A program made the position numbers and the translations under genes. A DNA stretch of 64,000 nt from ZC4RG30 sp046047615 (lineage in GTDB: Bacteria; Pseudomonadota; Gammaproteobacteria; Steroidobacterales; Steroidobacteraceae), in assembly GCA_046047615.1 (NCBI GenBank), contig JBJOHO010000040.1:51518-115517 (forward strand), in the 5' to 3' direction. Shown here in pieces: positions 25,973 through 34,819 of the stretch. Every line of letters starts with the position of its first letter. Position 1 is the stretch's first letter. The notes below the pieces were generated by a model. That model did no database searches. It was not told where the DNA came from and worked only from the letters and a program-made list of their open reading frames with translations.

Positions 25973-27085
25973 ATGTCAGGGAACCGCAAGACCGATCTGT
26001 ACCGCCGCCAGTTCATGGGCGGCGCCGCGCTGGCTGCCGGCGCTGCGTCAGCCGGGCTGCTCGGCGTCCGTGACGCCGGCGCCGCGCAACCCGCGCCGGC
26101 CACAGCGGCGGCGGGCAGTGCCGCCGCGCCGTTCCCAGCGCCGCTGCGCGAGGTGGCGGGCAAGGTGGCCTTCATCACCGGTGGCAGCAGCGGCATCGGC
26201 CTGGGCCAGGCGAAAGTGTTCTTCGATGCCGGCATGAAGGTGGTCATCGGCTACATCCGCGACGACCAGGCCGAGGAAGCCAGGACGCTGTTCAGCAGCG
26301 ACCCGTCGCGCTACCACGCGATCAAGGTCAACGTGGTGGACCGTGCGGCCATGGCGGCCGCCGCCGACGAGATCGAAGCGCGCTTCGGCAAGATCCACCT
26401 GGTCTCCAACAACGCCGGCATCGGTCCGCTGATGCCGCTGTCGGCCACCAGCTACGAGGACTTCGACCGCACGGTGGCGATCAACCTCACCGGCGTGTTC
26501 AACGGCGTGCAGGTGTTCCTGCCGCGGCTGCGCAAGCATGGCGAGGGTGGCCACGTCATCACCACCTCGTCGATGAGTGGCCTCCTGCCCACCGAGGGTG
26601 GCGGCGCAGGCGTCTACACCACGACCAAGTTCGCCGTGGTGGGCATGATGGAGGCGCTGCGTGCCGAGATGGATGCGGCCAAGGCCAACATCGGCGTGTC
26701 GGTGTACTGCCCCGGCATGGTCGCCACCAACATCTTCGAGTTCGAGAAGAACATGCATGCGGCCTTCGGGGGCAAGACGCCGCCACCGCCGGCGGCGACC
26801 GGCAATGCCGCCAATGAAGCGATGATCCGCGGCATCATCGGCACCGGCATGAGCCCGATCGAAGCCGGCCAGATCGTTCTCGAGGGCATCCGCAACAACG
26901 ACCTGTTCGTGCTCTCGCACCCGGAGTTCGCGCAGGGGCTGCGCGAGCGTTCCGAAGCGCTGCTGGCCGCGGTCCCGGCGGGCCAGGCCCCCGAGGCGCG
27001 CGTCAAGGCGGTGGCGATGACGCTGCGCAATTCCGTGTACCCGCGCGAGCGCGACAAGCAGCGGTCCCGGCGGCGCGGCGGCTGA
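25973..27085 (+). CDS. short-chain dehydrogenase/reductase with twin-arginine leader (copy 1)
   Basis: The 370-residue protein starts with a twin-arginine type leader (YRRQFMGGAALAAG, R11-R12) and an Ala-rich stretch to about residue 45. A classical SDR fold follows: cofactor motif TGGSSGIG (69-76), NNAG (146-149), the catalytic Ser in TTSSMSG near 200, and Y215-x3-K219. This predicts an NAD(P)-dependent oxidoreductase exported folded, cofactor bound, by the Tat system; that is inference, and the substrate is unknown. A long insertion (about 255-295) replaces the usual substrate loop. A close paralogue with the same leader lies at 61632-62669. The start is preceded by GGGGGAATGCACC. Confidence 0.87.
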   Translation: MSGNRKTDLYRRQFMGGAALAAGAASAGLLGVRDAGAAQPAPATAAAGSAAAPFPAPLREVAGKVAFITGGSSGIGLGQAKVFFDAGMKVVIGYIRDDQAEEARTLFSSDPSRYHAIKVNVVDRAAMAAAADEIEARFGKIHLVSNNAGIGPLMPLSATSYEDFDRTVAINLTGVFNGVQVFLPRLRKHGEGGHVITTSSMSGLLPTEGGGAGVYTTTKFAVVGMMEALRAEMDAAKANIGVSVYCPGMVATNIFEFEKNMHAAFGGKTPPPPAATGNAANEAMIRGIIGTGMSPIEAGQIVLEGIRNNDLFVLSHPEFAQGLRERSEALLAAVPAGQAPEARVKAVAMTLRNSVYPRERDKQRSRRRGG

Positions 27086-27111
27086 GCGCCGCCCACGGGC
27101 CGGGCCTGCGG

Positions 27112-27867
27112 TCAGGCGTAGTCCACGTAGGCCCGGCGGCCGTCGCCGGCGACACAGCCGGCGACATCAAACGCCGCACGCAGCAGCGCGGCGTCCAGCA
27201 CCTGGGTGGGTGGCCCGTCGGCCAGCAGCGCACCGTCGCGCAGCACGCACAGGCGCGTGGCGTGGCGCAGCGCGATGTTCAGGTCGTGGAGCGCGGCAAT
27301 CACCAGCATGCCCTCGTCGCGGGCGCAGGCCGCCAGCCGCCGGGCGCAGTCGAGCATGTGCCGGGGATCAAGGCCGGCGAGCGGTTCATCGACCAGCAGC
27401 ACGCGCGGCGAGGCCACCAGGGCCCGCGCCAGCATGGCACGCGCCAGTTCGCCACCCGACAGCGTGGTGGCAGGCTGGCTGGTGTGCGCAGACAGATCCA
27501 TGTCGGCCAGCACGCGCTGCAGGCGCTGCTGCTCGTCGCTCGTGCGCGCCGCGCGACCCGGCAGGCCCAGGCCCACCAGCGTGGCGACGCTCACCGGCCA
27601 CTCGCAGCGCGGCGACTGCGGCAGGTAGGCGCGCAGCGCCGCAAGTTCCACGGCGGACCAGCGCTCGAGGGCGCGGCCCTCCCACTCCACGCGACCTTGA
27701 TCTGCCTTCAACAGACCTGCCAGCACTGCCAGCAGGGAGGACTTGCCGGCCCCATTGGGCCCGACCAGGGCGATGAACTCACCCGCCCCGGCCTGCAGGT
27801 CGATGCCCTGCAGCACGCGCCGTCCACCGCGCTCCAGGCACAGCGCCTTGGCCACCAGCAGGCTCAT
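27112..27867 (-). CDS. btuD: cobalamin ABC transporter ATP-binding protein BtuD
   Basis: The 251-residue ATPase carries Walker A GPNGAGKSS, signature LSGGELAR and Walker B LLVDEPLAGLDP. It ends with the C-terminal region seen in FecE/BtuD-type importers. It powers vitamin B12 uptake across the inner membrane together with BtuC. Its start codon overlaps the btuC stop by 4 nt (27864-27867). An upstream in-frame extension to 28326 lies entirely within btuC and is not credible. The assignment to B12 instead of iron-siderophore rests on the btuB-riboswitch context. Confidence 0.9.
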   Translation of the reverse strand: MSLLVAKALCLERGGRRVLQGIDLQAGAGEFIALVGPNGAGKSSLLAVLAGLLKADQGRVEWEGRALERWSAVELAALRAYLPQSPRCEWPVSVATLVGLGLPGRAARTSDEQQRLQRVLADMDLSAHTSQPATTLSGGELARAMLARALVASPRVLLVDEPLAGLDPRHMLDCARRLAACARDEGMLVIAALHDLNIALRHATRLCVLRDGALLADGPPTQVLDAALLRAAFDVAGCVAGDGRRAYVDYA

Positions 27868-28862
27868 GGCCCCTCCTGGCGCTGGCGCAGCACGAGCGCG
27901 AGGAAGAACGGCGCACCGACCAGACCGGTGAGCACGCCCAGTTTCAGTTCCTGTCCCCAAGGCAGCAGGCGCGTGCCCAGATCGGCCAGCAGCAGCAGCA
28001 CAGCACCCATCAGTGCGGCCGGCCACAGCACCGCCGCCGGGCGGTGCCCGACCCAGGACCGCACCAGATGGGGGGCGAGCAGGCCGATGAAGCCGATCGC
28101 ACCGACGACCGCCGTGGCCGCGCCCACGGCCAGCGCCGTGCCCAGCAATACCCGCCAACGCAGCCGGCGCAGGTCGACACCCAGGCTCGAGGCCTGCATC
28201 TCCCCCAGCGTCAGGGCGTCGAGGTCCGGTCCGGTGCGGTACAGCACCCACAGGCCCACCATGACGAAGGGCAGCGCCAGCAGCACATGGTCCCAGCCGC
28301 GGTCGGCCAGCGACCCCATCATCCACAGCGCGATTTCATAGGCGGCGTAGGGGTTCGGCGCGAGATTCAGCGCCAGCGCCGTGCCGGCGAGCATGAGCCC
28401 GGACACGCCGGCGCCCGCCAGCACGAGCACCAGCACGCCCCCGCCACGCTGCCCGAGCCCGAAGGTCAGCAGGGTGGCCAGCAGGGCACCGGCCATGCCG
28501 GCCAGCGGCGTGGCCAGCGACCACTGCCAGGCCAGGCCGCTGTAGAGCGCGGCCACCGCACCCAGCGCTGCGCCCGCAGACACGCCCAGCAGGCCGGGCT
28601 CTGCCAGCGCATTGCGCGTGTAGCCCTGCAGGACCGCGCCCGCGAGCCCGAGCGCCGCGCCCACCAGCAGCGCCAGCAGCGTGCGCGGCAGGCGCAGTTC
28701 GAGGAGCACCAGGCGCAGCAGTTCGGCCTCGGCCGAGCCGGGGGCCTGCCACAGCAGCGCAGGCGACAAGGCCACGCGCCCCCCCAGCAGCGAGGCCATG
28801 CAGAGCAGGACCAGCCCCAGCCCCAGCAGCAGTCCCGGCCGACGCGGCAACCGCGGGCTCAT
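27864..28862 (-). CDS. btuC: cobalamin ABC transporter permease BtuC
   Basis: This is a 332-residue polytopic permease of the FecCD/BtuC family with about nine to ten membrane helices. Typical stretches are LRLPRTLLALLVGAALGLAGAVLQG near the start and GAIGFIGLLAPHLVR in the second half. It forms the inner-membrane channel for vitamin B12. It overlaps btuF upstream and btuD downstream by 4 nt each, so the three are translationally coupled. Confidence 0.93.
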   Translation of the reverse strand: MSPRLPRRPGLLLGLGLVLLCMASLLGGRVALSPALLWQAPGSAEAELLRLVLLELRLPRTLLALLVGAALGLAGAVLQGYTRNALAEPGLLGVSAGAALGAVAALYSGLAWQWSLATPLAGMAGALLATLLTFGLGQRGGGVLVLVLAGAGVSGLMLAGTALALNLAPNPYAAYEIALWMMGSLADRGWDHVLLALPFVMVGLWVLYRTGPDLDALTLGEMQASSLGVDLRRLRWRVLLGTALAVGAATAVVGAIGFIGLLAPHLVRSWVGHRPAAVLWPAALMGAVLLLLADLGTRLLPWGQELKLGVLTGLVGAPFFLALVLRQRQEGP

Positions 28863-29719
28863 GGCGCCTCCGGGCGGCGGCGGGCACGCCAGGCGATCAG
28901 GCGCTCCTGCAGGCGCAGGGCCTCGCGGGAAGCCGACGGCACGCCGCAGCCGAAGACCGCCTCCGGGTAATCCAGACGCGCGCCGGCATAGCGGCGCCGC
29001 AGGACACGGTGCTGTGCCGACTCGGCGCGGCGCGAGGGCTGCAAATCGTAGGCCGCGCCCTGCAGCAGCACTTCAGGGGCCAGCTGCAGCAGCTGTTCCA
29101 GGTCGAAGCTGGCGCGACCGGCCACCGCCGCGCCGACATTGACGCCACCGGCCGCCCGCAGCAGCGTGTCGAACAGCGTGCCGGTCCCCGGGATGTCGAT
29201 GCCGCTGCCGCCTCCCCAGCCCAGCACCCGGAACGGCTCGGCCGGACGCTGGCGCGCGAGGGCCTGCAGGTCCGCCTCCATGCCCGCCAACAGCAGCTCT
29301 CCCCGTTGCGGCACCCCCAGCCGCTGCGCGACCTCGCGCGTCTGGCGGCGGATGCCCTCCCAGTCGGTCACCGGCTCGAGCACCATCACCGGAACCCCGG
29401 CGGCCTGCAGCAAGCGGCGTGTGTTGAAGGTGGTGTAGGCGCCGGCCAGCACCAAGTCCGGGCGCGCGGCGAGGATCTCCTCGGCACTGCCGTGGTTGAC
29501 GGTCAGGTTGTCGGCGACCGCGCGCAACGCCGGATCGCCCTCGGTCCGCGACAGCCAGGTCACCGAGACGATGCGCGAGGCCGGCAGCAGCGCCATGGCC
29601 AGCTGGTCGCTGCAGAGGTTCAGCGAGGCCACGCGCCGCGGCAGCTCCTGCGCGGCCTGCACGGCCGGCGACAGTGCGCTGCAGGCCAACAGCGCGACCA
29701 GAAGACCCGGGCGGCTCAT
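28859..29719 (-). CDS. btuF: cobalamin-binding periplasmic protein BtuF
   Basis: The 286-residue product has a cleavable signal peptide (to about AVQAAQ, residue 23) and the BtuF-like fold. RVASLNLCSDQLAMALLP follows the signal, then DLVLAGAYTTFNTRRLLQAAGVPVMVLEP. It captures cobalamin in the periplasm and delivers it to BtuCD. The ATG at 29719 overlaps the btuB stop by 4 nt; upstream in-frame residues belong to the btuB region and are not homologous. Confidence 0.9.
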   Translation of the reverse strand: MSRPGLLVALLACSALSPAVQAAQELPRRVASLNLCSDQLAMALLPASRIVSVTWLSRTEGDPALRAVADNLTVNHGSAEEILAARPDLVLAGAYTTFNTRRLLQAAGVPVMVLEPVTDWEGIRRQTREVAQRLGVPQRGELLLAGMEADLQALARQRPAEPFRVLGWGGGSGIDIPGTGTLFDTLLRAAGGVNVGAAVAGRASFDLEQLLQLAPEVLLQGAAYDLQPSRRAESAQHRVLRRRYAGARLDYPEAVFGCGVPSASREALRLQERLIAWRARRRPEAP

Positions 29720-31614
29720 GGCGTGGTGCGCAGGCCCAGGTGGAAAGCCCGACCCGGCATGCGGTAGGTATAGACCTGCTCGTGCCGGTCGTCGAGCAGG
29801 TTCTCGACACGGGCGTGCAACTGCCAGCCCGGCCGCCATTGCCAATGCCCGCCCAATTGCACTTGATGGCTTGCGGGCAGGTCGATGAGGAACGGTCCCA
29901 CACCCGTGAAGTTGTAGTCGGCGCTGCGCCCGCTGTAGCGCCAGCCGGCCTGCAACCCTGCCCGCCCTCCCGGGGGCTGCCAGGCCAGCTGCAGGCTGCC
30001 GGCGCGCGATGGCCGCCGCACCTCCACCTCCCCGGCCTCGCGTGCGCGCAGCCAGGTCCAGGCGAGGTCCGCGTGCAGGCCGGCCGGCAGTGCCTGCGCC
30101 AGCGTCAGTTCCAGCGAGCGCTGTGTGGACAGGCTGGCGCGGTTGTCGGGCGAGGCCACGAAGCTGGGCGAATAGCGGGTGAAAATCTCATGCCGCAGCC
30201 GGCTCTCGGCCCACACCAGGCCCAGCCGCCGCGCGGCGTCGGGGGCGTGTTCAAGGCCCAGTTCCCAGCCCTGGCTCAGCTCGGGTCGCAGCGCCGGGTT
30301 GCCGACGAAGGTCGCGGGGTCGTAACCGAAGAGCTCGGTCGGCGTGGGGTTCTTGACGCCGGTGGCTGCGGCCGCATGCAGGCGCCATGCCGCCGCCAGG
30401 CGTGCACTGCCCTGCAATCGCCAGGTGGTCGCATCGCTGAAGCGTTCGTTGGCGTCGTGGCGCAGCGCGGCCCCCAGACCCCAGCGGCCCGCCCACCAGC
30501 GGTCCACCTGCGCGACCACGCCAGCGCTGTCGATGTCGCGGCGCCGCCGCTGCTCCGGCGTGGACCAGGGGCCGGTGTTGGCGAAGGACTCGCGCTGCAG
30601 GTCGGTGGCCAGCAGCCACTGCAGACCGTCGCGGGCGTCGCCACGGCGCTGGCCGCCCACCCAGGAGGCGCGCAGGCGCTCGCCCTCGCTGCGCGAATCC
30701 CTCACGCCGAAGGATTCGCTGCTGCGCACGGCGCCGAGCCACTGCAGGCCAAGGTCCTGGTGCCAGCCCGTGGCCGTGGGCTCACGGGCGAGCCCGACCA
30801 AGGCCTGGGCGATGCGGGTGTCGGAACGGTCGGTGGTGTCCACCACGTAGCCATAGCGCGGACTGGTCCAGTCGAAGTCCTGCTGGTTGAACTCGGCGCG
30901 GGCGCGCAGGTAACGCGCCCGGAGGCGCAGCGTCCAACCCGAGGGGTCCTGGCGGTCGGCGCGCCAGGACAGCTGGCGGTTGTCGGCACCGAGGTCGCGC
31001 TGGCCGTCACGTGCGGTGGACGCGCCCCCGCTGCCCAGCCAGCCCAGGCTCGCGGCCTGGTCCCAGACCCCGCTGGAACCGCCGGCACGCAGGGCCACCG
31101 CGTGGGTGGCGAAACTGCCCGTCTCGGCGTGGCCCGCCAGCCCCGGCGACTCGCGGCCACTTTCGGTGCTGACGCTCACGACGCCGCCGATGGCATCAGA
31201 GCCGTACAGCGCACCCTGCGGCCCGCGCAGCACCTCGAGCCGCTGGCCCGGTACGGCCAGCAGGCCGGCAAAATCAACCTCACCGTAGAACGGGTCGCTG
31301 GCACTCATGCCGTCGACGAGCACGAGCACGTGGTTGGCCTCGCTGCCGCGCAGCCGCAGCTGCGTGACGGACCCCACCGGGCCGGCACGGTTGACGGCGG
31401 CACCGGGCACGTCGCGCAGCGCGTCGGCCAGCGTGCGCAGCTGGCGCGTCTGCAGCGTGGCTGACTCCAGGACCGTGACCGACACGCCGGCCAGATCGCG
31501 CGGCAGGCCACCGGGGGCACGGGTGGCGGACACCACGATTTCGGACAGGGGATCCTCGGCGGCGAGGACGAGGCACGGCATGGCGCACAGGCCCAGCCAG
31601 TGAAGGCGGCTCAT
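29716..31614 (-). CDS. btuB: TonB-dependent vitamin B12 outer-membrane receptor BtuB
   Basis: The 632-residue outer-membrane receptor has a signal peptide and then a TonB-box-like EIVVSATR. The plug domain follows (LRTLADALRDVPG, LRLRGSEANHVLVLVDG, GPQGALYGSDAIGG), then a barrel ending in an aromatic-rich strand (RAFHLGLRTTP). BtuB binds cobalamin outside the cell and imports it with TonB energy. Its B12 specificity is strongly supported by the cobalamin riboswitch about 100 nt upstream and by btuF-btuC-btuD downstream in one overlapping operon. The start ATG at 31614 is preceded by GGAGAG. Confidence 0.94.
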   Translation of the reverse strand: MSRLHWLGLCAMPCLVLAAEDPLSEIVVSATRAPGGLPRDLAGVSVTVLESATLQTRQLRTLADALRDVPGAAVNRAGPVGSVTQLRLRGSEANHVLVLVDGMSASDPFYGEVDFAGLLAVPGQRLEVLRGPQGALYGSDAIGGVVSVSTESGRESPGLAGHAETGSFATHAVALRAGGSSGVWDQAASLGWLGSGGASTARDGQRDLGADNRQLSWRADRQDPSGWTLRLRARYLRARAEFNQQDFDWTSPRYGYVVDTTDRSDTRIAQALVGLAREPTATGWHQDLGLQWLGAVRSSESFGVRDSRSEGERLRASWVGGQRRGDARDGLQWLLATDLQRESFANTGPWSTPEQRRRRDIDSAGVVAQVDRWWAGRWGLGAALRHDANERFSDATTWRLQGSARLAAAWRLHAAAATGVKNPTPTELFGYDPATFVGNPALRPELSQGWELGLEHAPDAARRLGLVWAESRLRHEIFTRYSPSFVASPDNRASLSTQRSLELTLAQALPAGLHADLAWTWLRAREAGEVEVRRPSRAGSLQLAWQPPGGRAGLQAGWRYSGRSADYNFTGVGPFLIDLPASHQVQLGGHWQWRPGWQLHARVENLLDDRHEQVYTYRMPGRAFHLGLRTTP

Positions 31615-31717
31615 GGATTGGAACTCTCCGTAACGCAGACGACAGACACGCACACACGTCGTCGCGACGGATCACCGCAGCCCCCGATACACCCCGACCG
31701 GCAGCAGGACGACGGTA

Positions 31718-31878
31718 CGGGGCAGGTCTCCTGGCTCGCGGGTCATCGCTTCCTGCCGCCTTCCCGGCCCGTGGGGACCAGTGGCTTCGTGGCAGGACGC
31801 TCGCCGTTCACAGTTGCGGGGGCAGCCGCGGTCTTGCACCGCGTTCCCTTGTATCCCTTGCGGGAACCTCGTACCTGT
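31718..31878 (-). ncRNA. cobalamin (B12) riboswitch
   Basis: Read on the minus strand, the region contains the conserved elements in order: a 5' GAGGTTCCC stem with its AAGGGAA partner, GCGGTGCAAGACCGCGGC, CCCCCGCAACTGTGAACG (around 31806-31825), GCCACTG near 31780, and the 3' B12 box AGCCAGGAGACCTGCC (31721-31736). This matches the adenosylcobalamin-class consensus. It lies in the btuB leader, so B12 should repress the btuBFCD operon. No T-rich terminator is evident between it and btuB; control of ribosome access is more likely. Confidence 0.93.
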
Positions 31879-31915
31879 AACGGACTGTAACGGCGCCGGC
31901 GGCGGGCGGTCAAAC

Positions 31916-31931
31916 GCCTCCGGCCGGAGGC
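31916..31931 (-). terminator. terminator-like palindrome after the Ser/Thr kinase gene
   Basis: GCCTCCGGCCGGAGGC is a perfect 16-bp palindrome 13 nt after the kinase stop codon. In the minus-strand transcript it can fold into a 6-bp stem with a GGCC loop and is followed by GTTTG. It separates the kinase gene from the cobalamin riboswitch. Confidence 0.45.
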
Positions 31932-31944
31932 CCGACCCGGCGGC

Positions 31945-33255
31945 TCAGTTCAGGGTCGGCCGCTCGGTGCCCTGCAGGCGCAGGATCATCGACCTCAGGA
32001 ACACCTTGGTGAAGCGCAACTGGGACGCTGCCGAGACCTGCTCCAGCAGCGTCGCGCTGACCCGGAGCACGGAGACCGCGCTGCGGGCACGCACCGAGGC
32101 CGCACGCCGTGCCCCGGGCAGATAACTGATCTCGCCGAAGCAGTCGCCGGCCGCGAGCTTGCCCACCACGCTGGCGTTGCGCTCCACGTCACAGCTGCCG
32201 CTGAGCAGCACGTAGAAGCGGTCGTCGAGCTCGCCCTCGTTGACGATCGCCTCGCCCGGCAGGTACTCCTGCCAGCTGCCGGCGCGCAGCACTTCGCGGA
32301 TCTCGGCGTGGGAAAACTCGTGGAAGAACTTCAGGCGCCGCAGCAGCGCGAACTGCTCCTCCTGCTCGATGCCGCCGGTGCGCTGGCGCAGCTTCTGGTG
32401 CACCCGGGTCAGCGCCGCGGCGAACTCGGCGCCGTTGCGGTAGCGGCGCGAGGGTTCCTTGTCGAGGGCGGTAGCGACCACCGTCTCCAGCTCGTCGGGA
32501 ATGTCCGGCCGCAGGCTGTGCAGCGGCGCCGGCGCCCCGTAGACCACCTGGTGCAGCAGCTTGGGCAGGTTGCCGGCCCGGAACGGCCGCGCCCCGGTCA
32601 GCAGTTCGTACATCACGGCACCCAGCGAATACAGGTCCGAGTGGTGCGTGAGCTCGACGCCACGCACCTGCTCCGGGGACATGTAGCTGGGACTGCCCGC
32701 GATGCCCTCGATGCGCGTCTCGGTGCCGGCGATCAGTGCGATGCCGAAATCGATGATGCGCACGTCGCCGTCCTGCGTGAGCATGATGTTGGACGGCTTG
32801 ATGTCGCGGTGGATCACGCCTCGCGAATGCGCGTAGTGCAACGCCTTGGCGCACTTGAAGATGATCTCCACCACCATGTCCACCGGCAGCAGGTTGCCGG
32901 CACGACAGAACGCACTGAGCGTCCGCGCACCATGGACGTGCTCGGTGACGACGTAGCAGCGGCCGTTCTCCTCGCCGGCGTCGTAGATCGGCAGGATGTT
33001 CGGATGCTGCAGCATGCCCACCATGTGGGCCTCGGACAGGAACATCTTGTGGCTGACGGCGGCGCGCTCCGCATCACCATCGGCACCGCCGTGGTAGACC
33101 TTGATGGCGACGTCGCGCCCGTAATACGGGTCGTGCGACAGGAAAACCACGCCGCTGGTGCCGCGCCCGACCTCGTTCACCACCATGTACTTGCCGATGC
33201 GGTCGGGGACCGGCGGCAGGGCCTCGGACGGGGTCTTCTGGACGGACGATGGCAT
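31945..33255 (-). CDS. serine/threonine protein kinase with C-terminal cyclic-nucleotide-binding-like domain
   Basis: This 436-residue Hanks-type kinase has a glycine loop GRGTSGVV (30-37), Lys52 in VAIKVY, catalytic HRDIKPSN with D151, and DFG at 169-171, so all core residues are present. From about residue 310 it has a cNMP-binding fold (FHEFSHAEIREVL, GDCFGEISYLPGARRAASVRA, the phosphate-binding-cassette-like segment). No transmembrane segment is seen. The gene is the last of the minus-strand run ending nusB-thiL, at the place where pgpA is found in enterobacteria. A nucleotide second messenger gating the kinase is inference. Confidence 0.88.
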   Translation of the reverse strand: MPSSVQKTPSEALPPVPDRIGKYMVVNEVGRGTSGVVFLSHDPYYGRDVAIKVYHGGADGDAERAAVSHKMFLSEAHMVGMLQHPNILPIYDAGEENGRCYVVTEHVHGARTLSAFCRAGNLLPVDMVVEIIFKCAKALHYAHSRGVIHRDIKPSNIMLTQDGDVRIIDFGIALIAGTETRIEGIAGSPSYMSPEQVRGVELTHHSDLYSLGAVMYELLTGARPFRAGNLPKLLHQVVYGAPAPLHSLRPDIPDELETVVATALDKEPSRRYRNGAEFAAALTRVHQKLRQRTGGIEQEEQFALLRRLKFFHEFSHAEIREVLRAGSWQEYLPGEAIVNEGELDDRFYVLLSGSCDVERNASVVGKLAAGDCFGEISYLPGARRAASVRARSAVSVLRVSATLLEQVSAASQLRFTKVFLRSMILRLQGTERPTLN

Positions 33256-33324
33256 GCGGGCTCCGGGACGGACGGCGCCAGCATAGGGGCCGCTGCCGGG
33301 AGGGGCTGTGACCTGCCTCGCGGA

Positions 33325-34332
33325 TCACCCGGGACCGGCGCCGCTGGCGACGGCGAAGTGGTCGTAACCGTGCCACGGCGCCGCCAGCTCGCGCCCCTCG
33401 CGCAGCAGCCGCAGCGCGGGATCGGCCGTGAGCTCGCCGATCACGCTGAGCGGACAGTCGACCGCTGCGGCCAGTTCCGGCAGCCGCGCGAGGTGCTGCG
33501 GCGGCAGGCTGAAGCAGAGCTCATAGTCGTCGCCGCCGCCGAGGACGCGTGCCAGGGCCTGCTCCGGATCCACGGCCCGCAGGTCGGCCGACACCGGCAG
33601 CGCCGCGGCGTCCAGCCGCAGGCCGCAGCCCGAGGCCCGCGCCAGCTTCGCCGCATCGGCCGCCAGCCCGTCGGAAACATCGATGCAGGCCGTGGCCAGG
33701 CCGCGCAGCCGCTGACCCAGCGCCAGTCGGGGGGTGGGATATTCGAAGCGGCGCCGCAGCCGCGCCGCGACGTCGGTGTGCGGCGCCTGCGGATCGAGAC
33801 ACAGGGCGAGGCCCGCCGCCGCTTCGCCGGGCCAGCCGCTCACGCAGACGAAGTCACCGGGGCGGCCGCCCGAGCGGCGCAACGCGGCGCCCGCCGGCAC
33901 GAAGCCCAGCGCCTGCACGGAAAGCACCAGCGGGCCGCCAGTGGTATCCCCGCCCACCAGGGCCACGCCGTGCTGCGCCGCCAGCGCGCCGAGCCCTGCG
34001 GCCAGGCGCCCCACCCAGGACTCGTCGAGATCCGCGGGCAAGGTGAGGGCCAGCAGCGCCCAGGCCGGTTCGGCGCCCATGGCTGCCAGGTCGCTCAGGT
34101 TGACCGCCAGCGCCCGGTGGCCGATCGACTCTGCCGGACTTCCGGCCGGAAAGTGCCGGCCTTCGACCAGCGTGTCGAGCACGGCCACCAGCTGCTGCCC
34201 GGCCGGCACCTGCAGCAGGGCCCCGTCGTCGCCGATGCCCAGCGCGACATCGGCCCGCGCACGGCCCCCGGGCTGCTCCAGCGCCCGGAAGCAGCGGTCG
34301 ATCAGCTCGAACTCACCGGCCCGACGGGCCAT
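33325..34332 (-). CDS. thiL: thiamine-monophosphate kinase
   Basis: The 335-residue PurM-like ATPase phosphorylates thiamine monophosphate to thiamine diphosphate, the last step of cofactor synthesis. Diagnostic segments are FELIDRCF at the N-terminus, GIGDDGALL, AVNLSDLAAMGAEPAWALLAL, VGGDTTGGPL and CIDVSDGLAADAAKLA. It follows nusB by 27 nt, the common nusB-thiL order in gammaproteobacteria. dxs elsewhere in the window is a consumer of the product. Confidence 0.95.
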   Translation of the reverse strand: MARRAGEFELIDRCFRALEQPGGRARADVALGIGDDGALLQVPAGQQLVAVLDTLVEGRHFPAGSPAESIGHRALAVNLSDLAAMGAEPAWALLALTLPADLDESWVGRLAAGLGALAAQHGVALVGGDTTGGPLVLSVQALGFVPAGAALRRSGGRPGDFVCVSGWPGEAAAGLALCLDPQAPHTDVAARLRRRFEYPTPRLALGQRLRGLATACIDVSDGLAADAAKLARASGCGLRLDAAALPVSADLRAVDPEQALARVLGGGDDYELCFSLPPQHLARLPELAAAVDCPLSVIGELTADPALRLLREGRELAAPWHGYDHFAVASGAGPG

Positions 34333-34359
34333 GGCACGCTCCCTGCCGCGGGGCGGCGG

Positions 34360-34815
34360 TCAGCGCTCGTGGGGGCGCAACTCGCGCGCGGCCCGGTCGA
34401 GCACGGCGTTGACGAAGTTGTGGCCATCGGTGGCGCCAAAGCGCCGCGCCAGGCCGACGGCCTCGCTGATGGCCACCTTGAACGGCACTTCCGGCTGGTT
34501 GCGCAACTCGTGCAGGCCGATGAGCAGCGCAGCACGCTCGACCGGGTCGATGCCGCCCGGCGGCGCATCGCCCCATGCCGCGATGTCGGCATCGAGTGTG
34601 TCGATGGCCGTGCAGATGCCCTGCAGCAGCGCCTGCAGGTAATCGCGGTCCGCGGCGGCGGCGTTCTCGTGCTCCAGGGTCTCGGCGAACAGGTCCTGCC
34701 AGGGGGCGGGGTTGAGCTGCCAGCCGTAGAGGGCCTGCAAGGCGATCTTGCGGGCCGCGGCACGGCGCATGACGCTGCGCGGGATGCGCGGCGTCCGTGA
34801 GTCGGAAGCGGACAT
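34360..34815 (-). CDS. nusB: transcription antitermination factor NusB
   Basis: The 151-residue helical protein binds boxA RNA with NusE/S10 in rRNA antitermination. RRAAARKIALQALYGWQLN at the N-terminus and VPFKVAISEAVGLARRFGATDGHNFVNAVLDRAA near the C-terminus match NusB. The start at MSASDSRTP (34815) lies 4 nt after the ribH stop. In-frame residues further upstream fall inside ribH and are not homologous. Confidence 0.95.
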   Translation of the reverse strand: MSASDSRTPRIPRSVMRRAAARKIALQALYGWQLNPAPWQDLFAETLEHENAAAADRDYLQALLQGICTAIDTLDADIAAWGDAPPGGIDPVERAALLIGLHELRNQPEVPFKVAISEAVGLARRFGATDGHNFVNAVLDRAARELRPHER

Positions 34816-34819
34816 GGGA

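Noticed and set aside
31600..31890. 96-codon open frame over the cobalamin riboswitch
   Set aside because: It lies antisense to the conserved riboswitch elements and has no homology that I recognise.
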